Assembly: GCA_019262145.1 (NCBI GenBank)
Contig: CP076745.1
Coordinates: 369,093 to 433,092 of the forward strand
Reading direction: 5' to 3'
From: Candidatus Methanogranum gryphiswaldense
Lineage (GTDB): Archaea; Thermoplasmatota; Thermoplasmata; Methanomassiliicoccales; Methanomethylophilaceae
Length of the DNA stretch: 64,000 nucleotides
Shown: piece after piece, positions 28,754 to 38,181 of the stretch
Layout: every line of letters begins with the position of its first letter
Position numbering within the stretch: the stretch's first letter is position 1
Program-made: the position numbers and the translations under genes
The notes under the pieces: generated by a model
Database searches by the model: none
Seen by the model: the letters and a program-made list of their open reading frames with translations, nothing else
What the model was told of the DNA's origin: nothing

Positions 28754-29881
28754 TTGCCGATTACAGACAAAGCAAATGATACTGAACATGAGAAGTCCCA
28801 GTTCTCCGATATATATTCCTACGAAGGTACTGATATAGGGCCATCATCAGTTAAATATCAAGGATACGTCAAAAGGAAGCGCTTGGTAATTGGGGTCAGT
28901 ATAGTGATACTGTTGATATGTATCATTTTGGCTGCTTGCAACGGTCCTATGAACATACCTATTTTAGAGGTCATAAAGGACATATTCACATTCAATACAT
29001 CTGGTGATGGACGTATCGTATGGAACATAAGAATGGTCAGGATATTTGCCGCTATACTTGCTGGTGCCGGACTCGCAATATCTGGAGTGGTCATGCAATG
29101 TATCCTTCGTAATCCCTTGGCCTCCCCTTACACATTAGGACTGTCTAGTGCCGCGGCTTTCGGTGCATCCTTCGCGATAATATTTGTAGGTGCTGGCACA
29201 AGCATAACTTCAGCAGTGTCCATTACTAATCCATATGTAACGGTGCTTTGTGCCTTCATAGCGTCAATGATAGCAACGGTAATGATATTGGTGTTGACAA
29301 AGGTAACCCATGTAAGTGCTGAGACAATGGTGTTGGCAGGTGTTGCCATCAGTGCAATATTCTCTGCAGGTCTTTCATTCATGCAGTATATCGCCACGGA
29401 TTCACAACTTGGAAACATAATCACCTGGATGTTTGGGGACCTTGGTAAGGCGACGTGGAGTTACAATACTCTGATATTGTTCGTTCTGACCCCAGTTGTT
29501 CTATACTTTTTCTATAAGAGATGGGACTATAATGCCATGGAATCTGGGGAAGAGAGCGCAAAGGGATTAGGTATACATACCGAAAGGGAAAGGATAATCG
29601 GACTTGTATTAGCTTCCCTTTTGTGTGCGACCATCGTATCTTTCTTTGGCATTATTGCGTTCATAGGTCTTTTGGCGCCGCACATAGCAAGGATGCTTAT
29701 CGGTAGTGACCATAGATATCTGATACCCTTATCAATAGTGATAGGTGCAATAATAATAGTGGTCTCAGATGCCGTAGGTCAGATCATACTTTATCCAAAA
29801 GTTCTGCCTGTGGGTATAATAACCTCGATGTTGGGTGGACCTATGTTCATATATCTGTTGGTCAGGAGGTATAGGCGCTAA
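28754..29881 (+). CDS. FecCD-family ABC transporter permease
   Basis: A 375-residue integral membrane protein with about ten helices and the FecCD signatures VRIFAAILAGAGLAISGVVMQ and RNPLASPYTLGLSSAAAFGAS, plus GLLAPHIARMLIGSDHRYL near the C terminus. A 50-residue hydrophilic N-terminal extension precedes the first helix. Translation appears to start at TTG 28754 after GGGAGAGG; there is no in-frame ATG before the first membrane segment. The stop shares a base with the ATPase start (TAATG). Confidence 0.92.
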   Translation: MPITDKANDTEHEKSQFSDIYSYEGTDIGPSSVKYQGYVKRKRLVIGVSIVILLICIILAACNGPMNIPILEVIKDIFTFNTSGDGRIVWNIRMVRIFAAILAGAGLAISGVVMQCILRNPLASPYTLGLSSAAAFGASFAIIFVGAGTSITSAVSITNPYVTVLCAFIASMIATVMILVLTKVTHVSAETMVLAGVAISAIFSAGLSFMQYIATDSQLGNIITWMFGDLGKATWSYNTLILFVLTPVVLYFFYKRWDYNAMESGEESAKGLGIHTERERIIGLVLASLLCATIVSFFGIIAFIGLLAPHIARMLIGSDHRYLIPLSIVIGAIIIVVSDAVGQIILYPKVLPVGIITSMLGGPMFIYLLVRRYRR

Positions 29882-30633
29882 TGTTCTTCAAGGTGGACGG
29901 GATGGAATTTTCGTATAAGAGTGAGAAAGTTTTGGAAGATATCTCATTCGAGATCGAACGTAAAGAGATGGTTGCATTGCTTGGACCGAACGGCGTTGGA
30001 AAGACAACTTTGATGAAATGTATCAATCGGATATTGAAGCCGTCCTGCGGGTCAGTTCTATTGGAAGGTTTGGATCTTACCGATACGGATAGACGTACAA
30101 TATCAAGGAATGTTGGTTATGTCTCTCAGAGAGGCGAAACATCAAGACTTACTGTATTCGATTCGATACTTCTTGGAAGAAGACCTCATATTGAATGGGA
30201 TGCGACTGAAAAGGACATATCCATAACCAGCAGAGTGATACATTTGATGGAACTCGATCATTTATCTCTAAAATATGTGGACGAGATCAGTGGCGGGGAG
30301 TATCAATTGGTACAGATCGCACGTGCAATAGTTCAACAGCCACGTGTGATATTATTGGATGAACCGACGAGCAATCTTGATCTTTCCAATCAGCATATGA
30401 TAATGCACATGGTGTCAAATCTAGTCTCATGTAATGACATGGCCGCGGTCATGACGATACACGATCTCAATCTAGCGATAAGACATTCTGATAAATTCAT
30501 TTTAATGAAAGATGGACGTATATTCGCTGCTGGTGATAAAGGAATAATCACGCCCGAGAATATCAAGAGAGTTTACAATATTGATGCTTACGTAGATGAG
30601 ATACGGGGGTATCCGAGGGTAATGCCTATTTGA
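29881..30633 (+). CDS. FecE/BtuD-type ABC transporter ATPase
   Basis: A 250-residue ATPase with Walker A GPNGVGKTT, Q-loop YVSQRGE, signature ISGGEYQLVQIARAIVQQP, Walker B VILLDEPTSNLD and switch His in MTIHDLNLAIRH. It completes the importer with the two preceding genes. The ATG overlaps the permease stop by one base. Confidence 0.94.
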   Translation: MFFKVDGMEFSYKSEKVLEDISFEIERKEMVALLGPNGVGKTTLMKCINRILKPSCGSVLLEGLDLTDTDRRTISRNVGYVSQRGETSRLTVFDSILLGRRPHIEWDATEKDISITSRVIHLMELDHLSLKYVDEISGGEYQLVQIARAIVQQPRVILLDEPTSNLDLSNQHMIMHMVSNLVSCNDMAAVMTIHDLNLAIRHSDKFILMKDGRIFAAGDKGIITPENIKRVYNIDAYVDEIRGYPRVMPI

Positions 30634-30642
30634 GGGATCATT

Positions 30643-31254
30643 ATGGAAAAGATGAATACAAATCCAAAACAAAGGGAATTTTTCAATGAACATGCAGCTC
30701 ATTGGGACAACATATCAATACATGATATTCAGAAGGTCAGGCGCATAGTTTCATTGTTAGAGTTGTCTGGAAATGAAAGAATACTCGATATTGGTACTGG
30801 GACCGGGATAATGATACCATTCTATGAAGAAAATCTGAGATCAGGTTCGATACTGGCAATAGATTATTCAGAGAATATGATAAAGCAGGCTATGATGAAA
30901 TATCCTGAGACCATACACAATATGGTCAGATACAAGGTTGTCGACATATATGATATGGAAATGGACGAAAAATTTGATGATATTGTTTGTTATTCATGTT
31001 TTCCTCATTTTCCGTATCAGGAAAGGGCAATACGAATATTGGCGAGTTATCTTGAAAAGGATGGTAAATTGATGATTGCCCATTCTTCTTCTAAGAAGCA
31101 TATAAATGAAGTACACAGATCGGGAGGGGAGGTCATTTCCAATGATTTCCTTCCGAAGATCGAAGATCTAAGAGATATGATCATAAACGCTGGTTTAAAA
31201 CCAATATTCGAACAAGATGATGAGGATTTCTATATCATTATTGGAAAATTTTGA
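30643..31254 (+). CDS. Class I SAM-dependent methyltransferase
   Basis: A 203-residue protein with motif I ILDIGTGTGIMIPF, motif II ILAIDYSENMIKQA and later motif VCYSCFPHFPYQERAIRIL, typical of the UbiE-like small-molecule methyltransferases. It starts 9 bases after the ABC ATPase, with a GAGGGATCATT ribosome site, so it is co-transcribed with the importer. It may modify the imported ligand, such as a corrinoid or metallophore, but this is inference from position. Confidence 0.85.
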   Translation: MEKMNTNPKQREFFNEHAAHWDNISIHDIQKVRRIVSLLELSGNERILDIGTGTGIMIPFYEENLRSGSILAIDYSENMIKQAMMKYPETIHNMVRYKVVDIYDMEMDEKFDDIVCYSCFPHFPYQERAIRILASYLEKDGKLMIAHSSSKKHINEVHRSGGEVISNDFLPKIEDLRDMIINAGLKPIFEQDDEDFYIIIGKF

Positions 31255-31365
31255 GGCATACGAGTCGTTTTGTAGAGTAGTAAATTCAAGGTGATAATAT
31301 ATGAAATGTGGGGCATTTCGCTTACATCTTCATTTTATGAATGTTTTTACATATTTTATTGGCCC

Positions 31366-31393
31366 CATCATTAATTGAGTTTTTTTAATGATG
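31366..31393. terminator. Bidirectional terminator between convergent genes
   Basis: CATCATTA and TAATGATG (31366-31373 with 31386-31393) form an 8-bp stem. The 12-base loop contains a run of T, and A/T-rich sequence stands on both sides. It lies between the convergent methyltransferase and marR genes. Confidence 0.5.
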
Positions 31394-31422
31394 AGGTCAA
31401 ATATGTTTTTGTTGGTTGAAGA

Positions 31423-31914
31423 TCATGTTTGATTTAATGTGTCTCTTAAATATTCCAATGTTTTCGTATATTCACCATTTCTGTCGACATTTTGACACAT
31501 TGTATTGATAGTATGAATGAAGCTTTCGATCTCTTCGTCAGATATTCCTTTAAAAAATGTCTCTATCACAGAATCAATATCTTTTTTCAAATATTCTGTT
31601 ATCTCTTTTCCACTTTCGGTAAGGAACAAATCGTATTTCCTTGAAGTTTTTGAAGTTCTATTATCATAAACATAACCTTTCTCCTCAAGACATCTTATTG
31701 CACGTGTAGTATTCGCCTTATTAAAAAAAAGACCGTCGGAGAGTTCCTTCAAGGTGCACCCTCCGGCGTCTAATGCTAAAAGATATCTTACATGTATCTC
31801 TGAGATCTCATAGAGTTCCTTGGTCATTACATGTCTTTTTTGAATTTCTTTTTCCATGATTCTTGTGACCACAGGCATGAATAATTTCCAATACTCTTTG
31901 ACATCTTTATCCAT
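31423..31914 (-). CDS. MarR family transcriptional regulator
   Basis: A 163-residue winged-helix protein: ISEIHVRYLLALDAGGCTLKELSDGLFFNKANTTRAIRCLEEKGYV is the DNA-binding part, followed by the beta wing RKYDLFLTESGKEI. MarR proteins usually repress a nearby exporter and release DNA on binding its substrate. It starts 4 bases after the MFS exporter gene, in the same direction, so it is a downstream member of the exporter operon and probably autoregulates it. Confidence 0.88.
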   Translation of the reverse strand: MDKDVKEYWKLFMPVVTRIMEKEIQKRHVMTKELYEISEIHVRYLLALDAGGCTLKELSDGLFFNKANTTRAIRCLEEKGYVYDNRTSKTSRKYDLFLTESGKEITEYLKKDIDSVIETFFKGISDEEIESFIHTINTMCQNVDRNGEYTKTLEYLRDTLNQT

Positions 31915-31918
31915 ATAA

Positions 31919-33466
31919 TCACTTCTCTAACAACTCGCCTTCTTCTGGTGTGAGTTCAATTTCACGATTCTTTTTAGCATTTATGAATAATCCGACAAAC
32001 ACCAACAACAGCATTATTATTCCACCAATCAAAAATGCAAAATCTACACTGTTGGCAAAGGCTGTAAGCACGCCATCATATGCATCTTTTCCATATTGCT
32101 GTAGTATCTGTGACAGATAATTCAGGACTCCCGTATCATGAGGAATATTGTTGTATACCTCAGGAGACAAATTGGTTGCCAATTCAGAAGAGATCTTCTG
32201 TGTTATCAGCATTGAGAATACCGCTGTACCAGATGTTGCACCGACTGAACGCATCAGATTTACTGATGATGTGGTCATTCCCATTTCATTTGGTTTTGCA
32301 CGGTTCTGTGCAACTACCATGACAATGGACATCATACAGCCCAATCCCAGTCCTAATAGGAATAAGCAAAAGACCATCCCCATCACATCCCCTCCATACT
32401 TGAGGCTCGACATCATCCAAAAAGAAATGAATGTCAATATGGGGCCAATAATCAACCATGGTCTGTATCCTGTACGAGATAGCAGATTTCCGCTCGCAAT
32501 TGATGTGATCACCATACCGGCGACTAGTGCTATACTTACCTCTCCTGCTTCAAGTGTTGTGAGTCCATATACATAGATCATAAACATGGATGAATAGGTC
32601 ATTGCGCCCATCATTCCTAGACCGAATATAAGCATGAATATGCCACAAGCAAGCAAAGTACGGTCTTTGAAGATGTGCGGTGCAAGAACCGGATCATCAG
32701 CTTTCTTTTCAATTCTAATGAATAGAAGCAAAAGGATTATTGCTACCATTATCATTAGGAATGATTCTATGCTGACCCATTGTACCTCATCGCCTCCCCA
32801 TTCAAAGAAGAGCAGAAGAACAATCAAGAAGCTGGATAGTACTGCCATTCCCGTGTAATCGACCTTGTGAAGTGAATCGACCTCTGCTTTTGGGAATTTC
32901 TTAATTGTAAGAGCTAAAGCTATGATCGCGAGTGGGACATTGATATAGAATACCCAGCGCCAATCCATGTATTCTGTTATGTATCCTCCTAGAAGAGGGC
33001 CGATAGCACTTCCGAGTCCAAATATTGCACCCAGAACTCCTTGCATCTTGCCTCTTTTTTCTGGAGGGTAAAAATCTCCGACTGCAGCCATTGCAACAGG
33101 AATCAGAGCACCTCCGCCGAATCCTTGTATAGCACGGAATATGATCAGCTGTTCCATCGATGTTGACATTCCAGAAAGTATGGAACCTCCGATGAATAGA
33201 CCCAATCCCATTAAGAATATGGGTTTTCTTCCATAATGGTCGGACATTTTTCCGCTAATGGGGATCATTATTGTTTCACACAGCATATACGCTGTGATCA
33301 TCCAAGCATAAAGTTCAGTACCGTTAAGATTTGCTGCAATAACTGGTCCGCATGTACTTACAATAGTTCCATCCAAACAAGCAATCAACATTGCTAAGGC
33401 TAATCCCAACATGGTAATGTTACGTATCTTTGGATCGATAGAGTTCCATGTTGTTTTGTTTTCCAT
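31919..33466 (-). CDS. DHA2-type MFS multidrug exporter (EmrB/QacA family)
   Basis: A 515-residue exporter with about 14 helices. The DHA2 marks include LDGTIVSTCGPVIAANL, GKMSDHYGRKPIF between helices 2 and 3, and motif C LGAIFGLGSAIGPLLGGYI. It is expected to use proton drive to export drugs or toxic metabolites. ATG 33466 follows GAGGAAGG and is preferred over ATG 33502. It is the first gene of an operon with marR. Confidence 0.9.
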   Translation of the reverse strand: MENKTTWNSIDPKIRNITMLGLALAMLIACLDGTIVSTCGPVIAANLNGTELYAWMITAYMLCETIMIPISGKMSDHYGRKPIFLMGLGLFIGGSILSGMSTSMEQLIIFRAIQGFGGGALIPVAMAAVGDFYPPEKRGKMQGVLGAIFGLGSAIGPLLGGYITEYMDWRWVFYINVPLAIIALALTIKKFPKAEVDSLHKVDYTGMAVLSSFLIVLLLFFEWGGDEVQWVSIESFLMIMVAIILLLLFIRIEKKADDPVLAPHIFKDRTLLACGIFMLIFGLGMMGAMTYSSMFMIYVYGLTTLEAGEVSIALVAGMVITSIASGNLLSRTGYRPWLIIGPILTFISFWMMSSLKYGGDVMGMVFCLFLLGLGLGCMMSIVMVVAQNRAKPNEMGMTTSSVNLMRSVGATSGTAVFSMLITQKISSELATNLSPEVYNNIPHDTGVLNYLSQILQQYGKDAYDGVLTAFANSVDFAFLIGGIIMLLLVFVGLFINAKKNREIELTPEEGELLEK

Positions 33467-33789
33467 TTCAATCCTTCCTCTTATTGTCCGGAATAATCCC
33501 ATTAAATGGGACCTTTGATTCTGGTTTCAACAACATCGGTCAATGTGAGTTCATATAAAAATATATTGACGACTCAACTTAATCTTGATTTTACTTATCA
33601 TCTAATTAAAGATTGTTATGAGTTGGGTACTTTAACAAATAAGAAGAGTATGAAAATATTCGATTAAAAACAGTTGCTTGCAGTTATTCTTGTAAATTAT
33701 TTCCGTTCTTTCACTATTTGATACATGATTTTTAAGTTTGCCAGTTATAAAAATAATTTATGATTTGCGATTGTATTTTTAATTCATAC
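33467..33789. promoter_or_regulatory. Divergent promoter region of the exporter operon and sensor gene, with TTGA-N4-TCAA repeats
   Basis: For the minus-strand exporter, the AT-rich 33553-33565 is a TATA candidate. Just upstream of it lie TTGACGACTCAA (33566-33577) and an overlapping TCAA-N7-TTGA (33574-33588). These half sites are suitable for a dimeric MarR or TetR repressor. For the plus-strand sensor gene the TATA box TTATAAAAATAA is at about 33744-33755. The rest is AT-rich and holds no gene. Confidence 0.45.
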
Positions 33790-35709
33790 ATGATACCATA
33801 CGGTATGTACGGAGTGTTGTTGATCTCGTCAGATGAGGTCCTGTTACAACAGGCTCGGAGATTCATCACGAATATCAACGATAGTATGGATGTACACATT
33901 TTAAGCGATCCTGCTGGTCTGAATGCTATTTTGAAATCCGAATTGCATTTGGATGTTATCGTATGCGATCATGATCCACCTAATGTCAATGCCATTTCGA
34001 TTTTCAATGAAATGAGTCGTATGAACGATCTTCGCCCCTTCATTATCATGACAAAAAAGGCTGACGGTAATGTGGCCATTAAGGCATTTGAATTGAAAAT
34101 GGATTATTATGTCAGTCGTGAAAATGTAATGAATTTCTACATGGATCTATCGTCAAAGATCATTCTGTGTGCGGAAAAGGTCAAAATAGAGGCATATAGG
34201 CAGCTTAGCGAGAGAAGAATGAATGCTTTGCTTTCGATGGCTACAATGCACGATAAGGAATTCGGTGAGATACTCAATTATGCTTTGGAATCCAGTGTCA
34301 AATTGACCAACAGTACGATCGGTTACATTGCAATGTATGAAGAGGATACCAAGAAACTCAAGATGGGTTCCTGGTCATTGGGTGGACCTGAGAAATGTAA
34401 GATGAAGAATAGGCAGATTACATACGATTTTGATTCTACGGGTGTTTGGGGAGAGCCAATACGTCAAAAAAAGGCAATAATCATTAATGATTATTCCAGT
34501 GACCCCAGATGTCATGAGAACGAATTGCCAGCGGGTCATGTAGAATTGAAAAGATTGTTAATGATACCCATATTCCATAATGGGCAGATCCTTGCTACAG
34601 CAGGTGTTGGAAACAAGTCTTTGGAATACACTGAAGACGATACCATACAATTCACTCTTTTTATGGAGGGTCTAATTTCCATCTATCACGAAAGAATGCT
34701 GGAAGAAGAAAATGTAAGAAGTGAACGTAATCTAAGGGAAGTCATGCTCAACGCACCCGTAGGCATAATGATCGTTGATAATGACCTCTCAATTTTAGAG
34801 AATAACGAATATGCAAGGTCACTTTTGACATCTCATTCTTTGTGTCTGTCCAAGGAGCCATTGAAGGCTTTTTCTAACGATCTTTCACGTATGATCTCAT
34901 CTGATATAGACGAAGTACGTGAGTCAGGGGAGCCAAGGGAATTTCGGCATTCTGTAGACAATAATGGCGTAGATGTGGTTTTTAAGATCAATGTAGCTAA
35001 AACAGTTGGAAAAAAGGATGAGATCACAGGGTTCATAATAATAATTGACGATATAACTGAAATCGCTCATGCTGATAAGGTGTTGCGTCAGACAATGGAA
35101 AGGATAAATGTTCTAGATTCTTTGATGAATGAGGATATAAGGAAATCATTGAAAGATCTAAGATTCGATGCAGATGGTATTTCAAATTCTTTAGAAAAAG
35201 AGAGCATATTGGACAGTATAGGAGCTTTGGATAATATCATGAAGTTCGTCCAGGAATACCACGATGTAGGTCTTGTCGATCCACAATGGCAAAGTTTGGA
35301 CGACATAATAGACATTGCAGTCAAATCCAATCATCTAGAACCAAATTTTATGGATCGTAATGTAAAAGGTGCAAAGATACTTGCCGATCCAGCATTTTAT
35401 AATGTTTTTTCCAATCTTGTGATGTATTCTTTGATACAGGGTGTTCGTGTCACCAAATGCTCAATAAAATGTAGGATCGACAATGGAAGTCTGGTCATAG
35501 TTTATTCGGATGATGGTGTCGGCATACCATATGATCAGAAAGCATCATTTGTTTCCGGAGCCTCCATGGAGTACGGGAGGGGAGCATATCTGGCGTTCAA
35601 TATTCTGAGAGCCTCAGGATTCCGTTCTAAAGAAGTGGGAGTTCCAGGTAGAGGAATGATAATCGAGATAACAGTGCCATCATCCAATTATTCAATCAAT
35701 TGGGAATGA
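33790..35709 (+). CDS. Receiver-GAF-PAS sensor with a kinase-like ATPase domain lacking the phospho-acceptor His
   Basis: About 639 residues. Order: receiver-like domain with VIVCDHDPP holding the acceptor Asp (about 5-120), GAF (about 145-320), PAS (NAPVGIMIVDNDLSILENNEYA), a coiled dimerisation helix pair, and a HATPase_c domain (G1 box SDDGVGIP, G2 box GRGAYLAFNI). In archaeal kinases the dimerisation helix reads like LLSSITRHDILNQ; here it is VLDSLMNEDIRKS, with Glu where the His should be, and the N box SNLVMYS lacks the second Asn. A non-phosphorylating sensor or scaffold is inferred. ATG 33760 lies before the expected transcription start; ATG 33790 or 33805 is likely. Confidence 0.75.
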   Translation: MIPYGMYGVLLISSDEVLLQQARRFITNINDSMDVHILSDPAGLNAILKSELHLDVIVCDHDPPNVNAISIFNEMSRMNDLRPFIIMTKKADGNVAIKAFELKMDYYVSRENVMNFYMDLSSKIILCAEKVKIEAYRQLSERRMNALLSMATMHDKEFGEILNYALESSVKLTNSTIGYIAMYEEDTKKLKMGSWSLGGPEKCKMKNRQITYDFDSTGVWGEPIRQKKAIIINDYSSDPRCHENELPAGHVELKRLLMIPIFHNGQILATAGVGNKSLEYTEDDTIQFTLFMEGLISIYHERMLEEENVRSERNLREVMLNAPVGIMIVDNDLSILENNEYARSLLTSHSLCLSKEPLKAFSNDLSRMISSDIDEVRESGEPREFRHSVDNNGVDVVFKINVAKTVGKKDEITGFIIIIDDITEIAHADKVLRQTMERINVLDSLMNEDIRKSLKDLRFDADGISNSLEKESILDSIGALDNIMKFVQEYHDVGLVDPQWQSLDDIIDIAVKSNHLEPNFMDRNVKGAKILADPAFYNVFSNLVMYSLIQGVRVTKCSIKCRIDNGSLVIVYSDDGVGIPYDQKASFVSGASMEYGRGAYLAFNILRASGFRSKEVGVPGRGMIIEITVPSSNYSINWE

Positions 35710-35711
35710 TC

Positions 35712-37694
35712 TCAGATCATCTGTTGAGGTTTTCCTGTAGCCGTTACAGATATGAGTATGTCGAGTATTGTCTTGGTCCCCTCGATATCATATGTTCTTT
35801 CTTTGACATCAAAAGATACATCTGTGGAGTAGGCACCGGCCTGTTTTGCCGTGGTATCGGCAAATTTTCCACCTTCTATCCTTGCGTATTCCATTCCTTT
35901 TTGTATCGTATCGAAATTCATTTTTCCGAGTTTTGAAAATACGGTACAAGGTCCGGAATAATCAGAACATGTGCCCTCTGGTTCGATCAGGATATCGATC
36001 GATTCTACGATGCATCCAGATATTGCACCAATCGCATTTCCCACCATCGAGTCGTGAGGTTCAATGAATCTCGTATTCAGTCTTTTTGCCACATTAGGAA
36101 GCCAAGCGCACACTGGTGCACCTATTCCGATTATTGGTTTGTTCAGTGTGATGGTGCAATCATAATCCCGTCCAGGGTTTCCAGTGATGACCTTATTGAT
36201 AATGCTCTCGCAAATGTCACAGGATTTGGAATTGGAAGTTTCATCGAATATGACCTTCATAAGGATTTCACGAGTTATCTTCTCATAAACCATGGTCCTT
36301 ATTTTCTTAATGAACTCTTCTTTAGTGGTTCCCGTCCTCCTGCACATATATTCCATTCCTAATTCGGAAGCTTTGGCGTTATATTGTACATAACTTCCTT
36401 CAGCATGGAGGATATCTGTCGGTGTCAAACCGATCCTTTGTATCAGACCGTGTTCTTCCATTTTGGTTATATTGAAATTCAGGGGATGTACATTTAAGAT
36501 CGAAGCTGCCCGGTTCAAAGTAAGCGGACGCTGTTTGATCAGACCAAGGAATTCACGATCTATCTGTGAAAGTATCTCGGTCGAAAGTGGTTTCGATCCT
36601 GTAAAAAATTCTATGTTCGAAATGACATTTCTGTCATCAAAGGCTCTGTGATTGGTCACTGGTTGTTTGATCGTCTCTTCAAGATCACCGATTATCTCTG
36701 GATGTTCATATGCTGCTATGCAGAGAGGTACAACACGTTGTGGTTTAAGGCAGACCTCATTCCCATTAAGGAAGATGCGGCTGTCCCCTCCAATACCAGA
36801 TGTAGAGATCTCGGCTGCAAGGACATGGGTCCTATGACCGCCGATGGTAGCTCCACAAGAATTGATGCTGGGAAAACCATTCCTAAGTATGCCTATATCG
36901 GTCGTTGTACCGCCCATATCCACAACCACTGCATCTTTGATCCCGGTAAGCACCTTTGCACCGGTAAGGCTTGCAGCAGGACCGCACAGTATGGTCTCGA
37001 CCGGGCGTTCCTCTGCCATTTTAACGTTCATGATGGAACCGTCTCCTTTCACGATCATTATCGGTGCGTGTATCTCGTGGCTGTCCATCACTTTGCTTAC
37101 AGATCCAATGAGGTCTTTTATTACGGGTATCAGCCTTGCATTCATTATTGCGGTCACGGTCCTTTCATTGAATCCAAGGCTGGACGATAACTGATATCCG
37201 CAAACTATGGGTTTGTCAATGGTCATCTTGACCAGTTTTTCAACGTCAATCTCGTGTTCAGGATTTCTGACGCTCATATAGCCTGTTATCGCAATACAAT
37301 CGATCTTGTCCTTTACATTATTTAGAAATCTTTTTATCGAATCTATATCAAGTTCTTCTGTTATTTCGCCGTTCAGATCGTGACGTCCGCTGACTTTGAT
37401 ATATTCGTCCACTCTGACCGAATTGTTGTATTCTCTTCCGATACATATCAGGCCGACTCTGCATCCTTTTCCTTCGACCACCGAATTTGTTGCAAGAGTG
37501 GATGATAAAGAAACGATTGAGATGTTAGATAGCAACTCTTGATCGAAATTTTTAATTGCATTCTCGATCCCTATGACAAGGTTCTCTTTTGTTGTGAGTG
37601 CCTTTGCCTTTTGAAGAACCGTGCCGTTTTTCATATCGAGGATCACGGCATCTGTGTACGTTCCTCCAGTGTCGAATCCTAGACCAATATACAT
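35712..37694 (-). CDS. HyuA-like (hydantoinase/oxoprolinase family) ASKHA ATPase
   Basis: A 660-residue protein with the hydantoinase/oxoprolinase A fold: GLGFDTGGTYTDAVILD (phosphate 1) at the N terminus, LSSTLATNSVVEGKG, AVVVDMGGTTTDIGILRNG (phosphate 2) and ISTSGIGGDSRIFLNG. No HyuB partner gene is nearby, so a plain oxoprolinase role is unlikely. It follows a zinc-ribbon gene and a corrinoid methyltransferase pair, which suggests an ATP-dependent activator of the corrinoid protein. ATG 37694 follows AGGTGATCT. Ends 2 bases from the convergent sensor gene. Confidence 0.85.
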   Translation of the reverse strand: MYIGLGFDTGGTYTDAVILDMKNGTVLQKAKALTTKENLVIGIENAIKNFDQELLSNISIVSLSSTLATNSVVEGKGCRVGLICIGREYNNSVRVDEYIKVSGRHDLNGEITEELDIDSIKRFLNNVKDKIDCIAITGYMSVRNPEHEIDVEKLVKMTIDKPIVCGYQLSSSLGFNERTVTAIMNARLIPVIKDLIGSVSKVMDSHEIHAPIMIVKGDGSIMNVKMAEERPVETILCGPAASLTGAKVLTGIKDAVVVDMGGTTTDIGILRNGFPSINSCGATIGGHRTHVLAAEISTSGIGGDSRIFLNGNEVCLKPQRVVPLCIAAYEHPEIIGDLEETIKQPVTNHRAFDDRNVISNIEFFTGSKPLSTEILSQIDREFLGLIKQRPLTLNRAASILNVHPLNFNITKMEEHGLIQRIGLTPTDILHAEGSYVQYNAKASELGMEYMCRRTGTTKEEFIKKIRTMVYEKITREILMKVIFDETSNSKSCDICESIINKVITGNPGRDYDCTITLNKPIIGIGAPVCAWLPNVAKRLNTRFIEPHDSMVGNAIGAISGCIVESIDILIEPEGTCSDYSGPCTVFSKLGKMNFDTIQKGMEYARIEGGKFADTTAKQAGAYSTDVSFDVKERTYDIEGTKTILDILISVTATGKPQQMI

Positions 37695-37698
37695 TAGA

Positions 37699-38013
37699 TC
37701 ACCTGTTGTATGTGCGTATGCCGAGGCCATCGTAGTGTTGGTTCACAACTTCACAAATGTGATTTGCGATCATTTTTTGTTGTTCTTTTCCGTGTATCTC
37801 TGGTGTTTCGTTTATGAAAAATTCGTTATCGCATTTCGAGCATCTGACCTTAGGGCACCCTTTCACAGATTCAGAGCATCCTTGACATGCGAAAGTACGT
37901 GCATATACAAGGGAGAATCTAAAACCACATTTTGGGCATTCGAATTTTCTAATAGATGCTGTGGTTTCATAAGAGAACCCTCTACTTCTCATCGATTCAT
38001 AGAAGCCGTTCAT
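37699..38013 (-). CDS. Small zinc-ribbon protein
   Basis: A 104-residue protein with three or four C-x-x-C-type knuckles: FECPKCGFRF, TFACQGCSESVKGCPK and VRCSKCDNEFF. The spacing fits two zinc ribbons or a rubredoxin-like pair. It ends 4 bases before the HyuA-like start and the ribosome site for that gene lies within its end, so the two are co-translated. Function unknown; a zinc or Fe protein partner of the ATPase is possible. Confidence 0.75.
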   Translation of the reverse strand: MNGFYESMRSRGFSYETTASIRKFECPKCGFRFSLVYARTFACQGCSESVKGCPKVRCSKCDNEFFINETPEIHGKEQQKMIANHICEVVNQHYDGLGIRTYNR

Positions 38014-38047
38014 TTGATCATCCTTTATATTTATCTAGTTTGGAGGA

Positions 38048-38108
38048 AGACGGACCTCTATGCTGCAAGAGGAAGACCATTTTGTAACGGTCGCACTTCG
38101 GTCCGTCT
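38048..38108 (-). ncRNA. Predicted three-way-junction RNA element in the leader of the zinc-ribbon/HyuA genes
   Basis: A perfect 9-bp closing stem AGACGGACC / GGTCCGTCT (38048-38056 with 38100-38108) encloses two smaller hairpins: CTCT/AGAG and GAAG-ACC/GGT-CTTC. The whole element is 61 bases and lies 35 bases before the ATG at 38013. On the minus strand, at 38144-38127, a five-codon frame (M-T-L-L-K-stop) follows a strong AAGGAAGGAGTA site just upstream of the element. A riboswitch or attenuator is possible. I do not match it to a known class. Confidence 0.4.
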
Positions 38109-38181
38109 ATGGTAAAAAGTTTAGCGTTATTTTAGAAGGGTCATTACTCCTTCCTTGTAAATTGTTTATTTTAAGTGGTTT

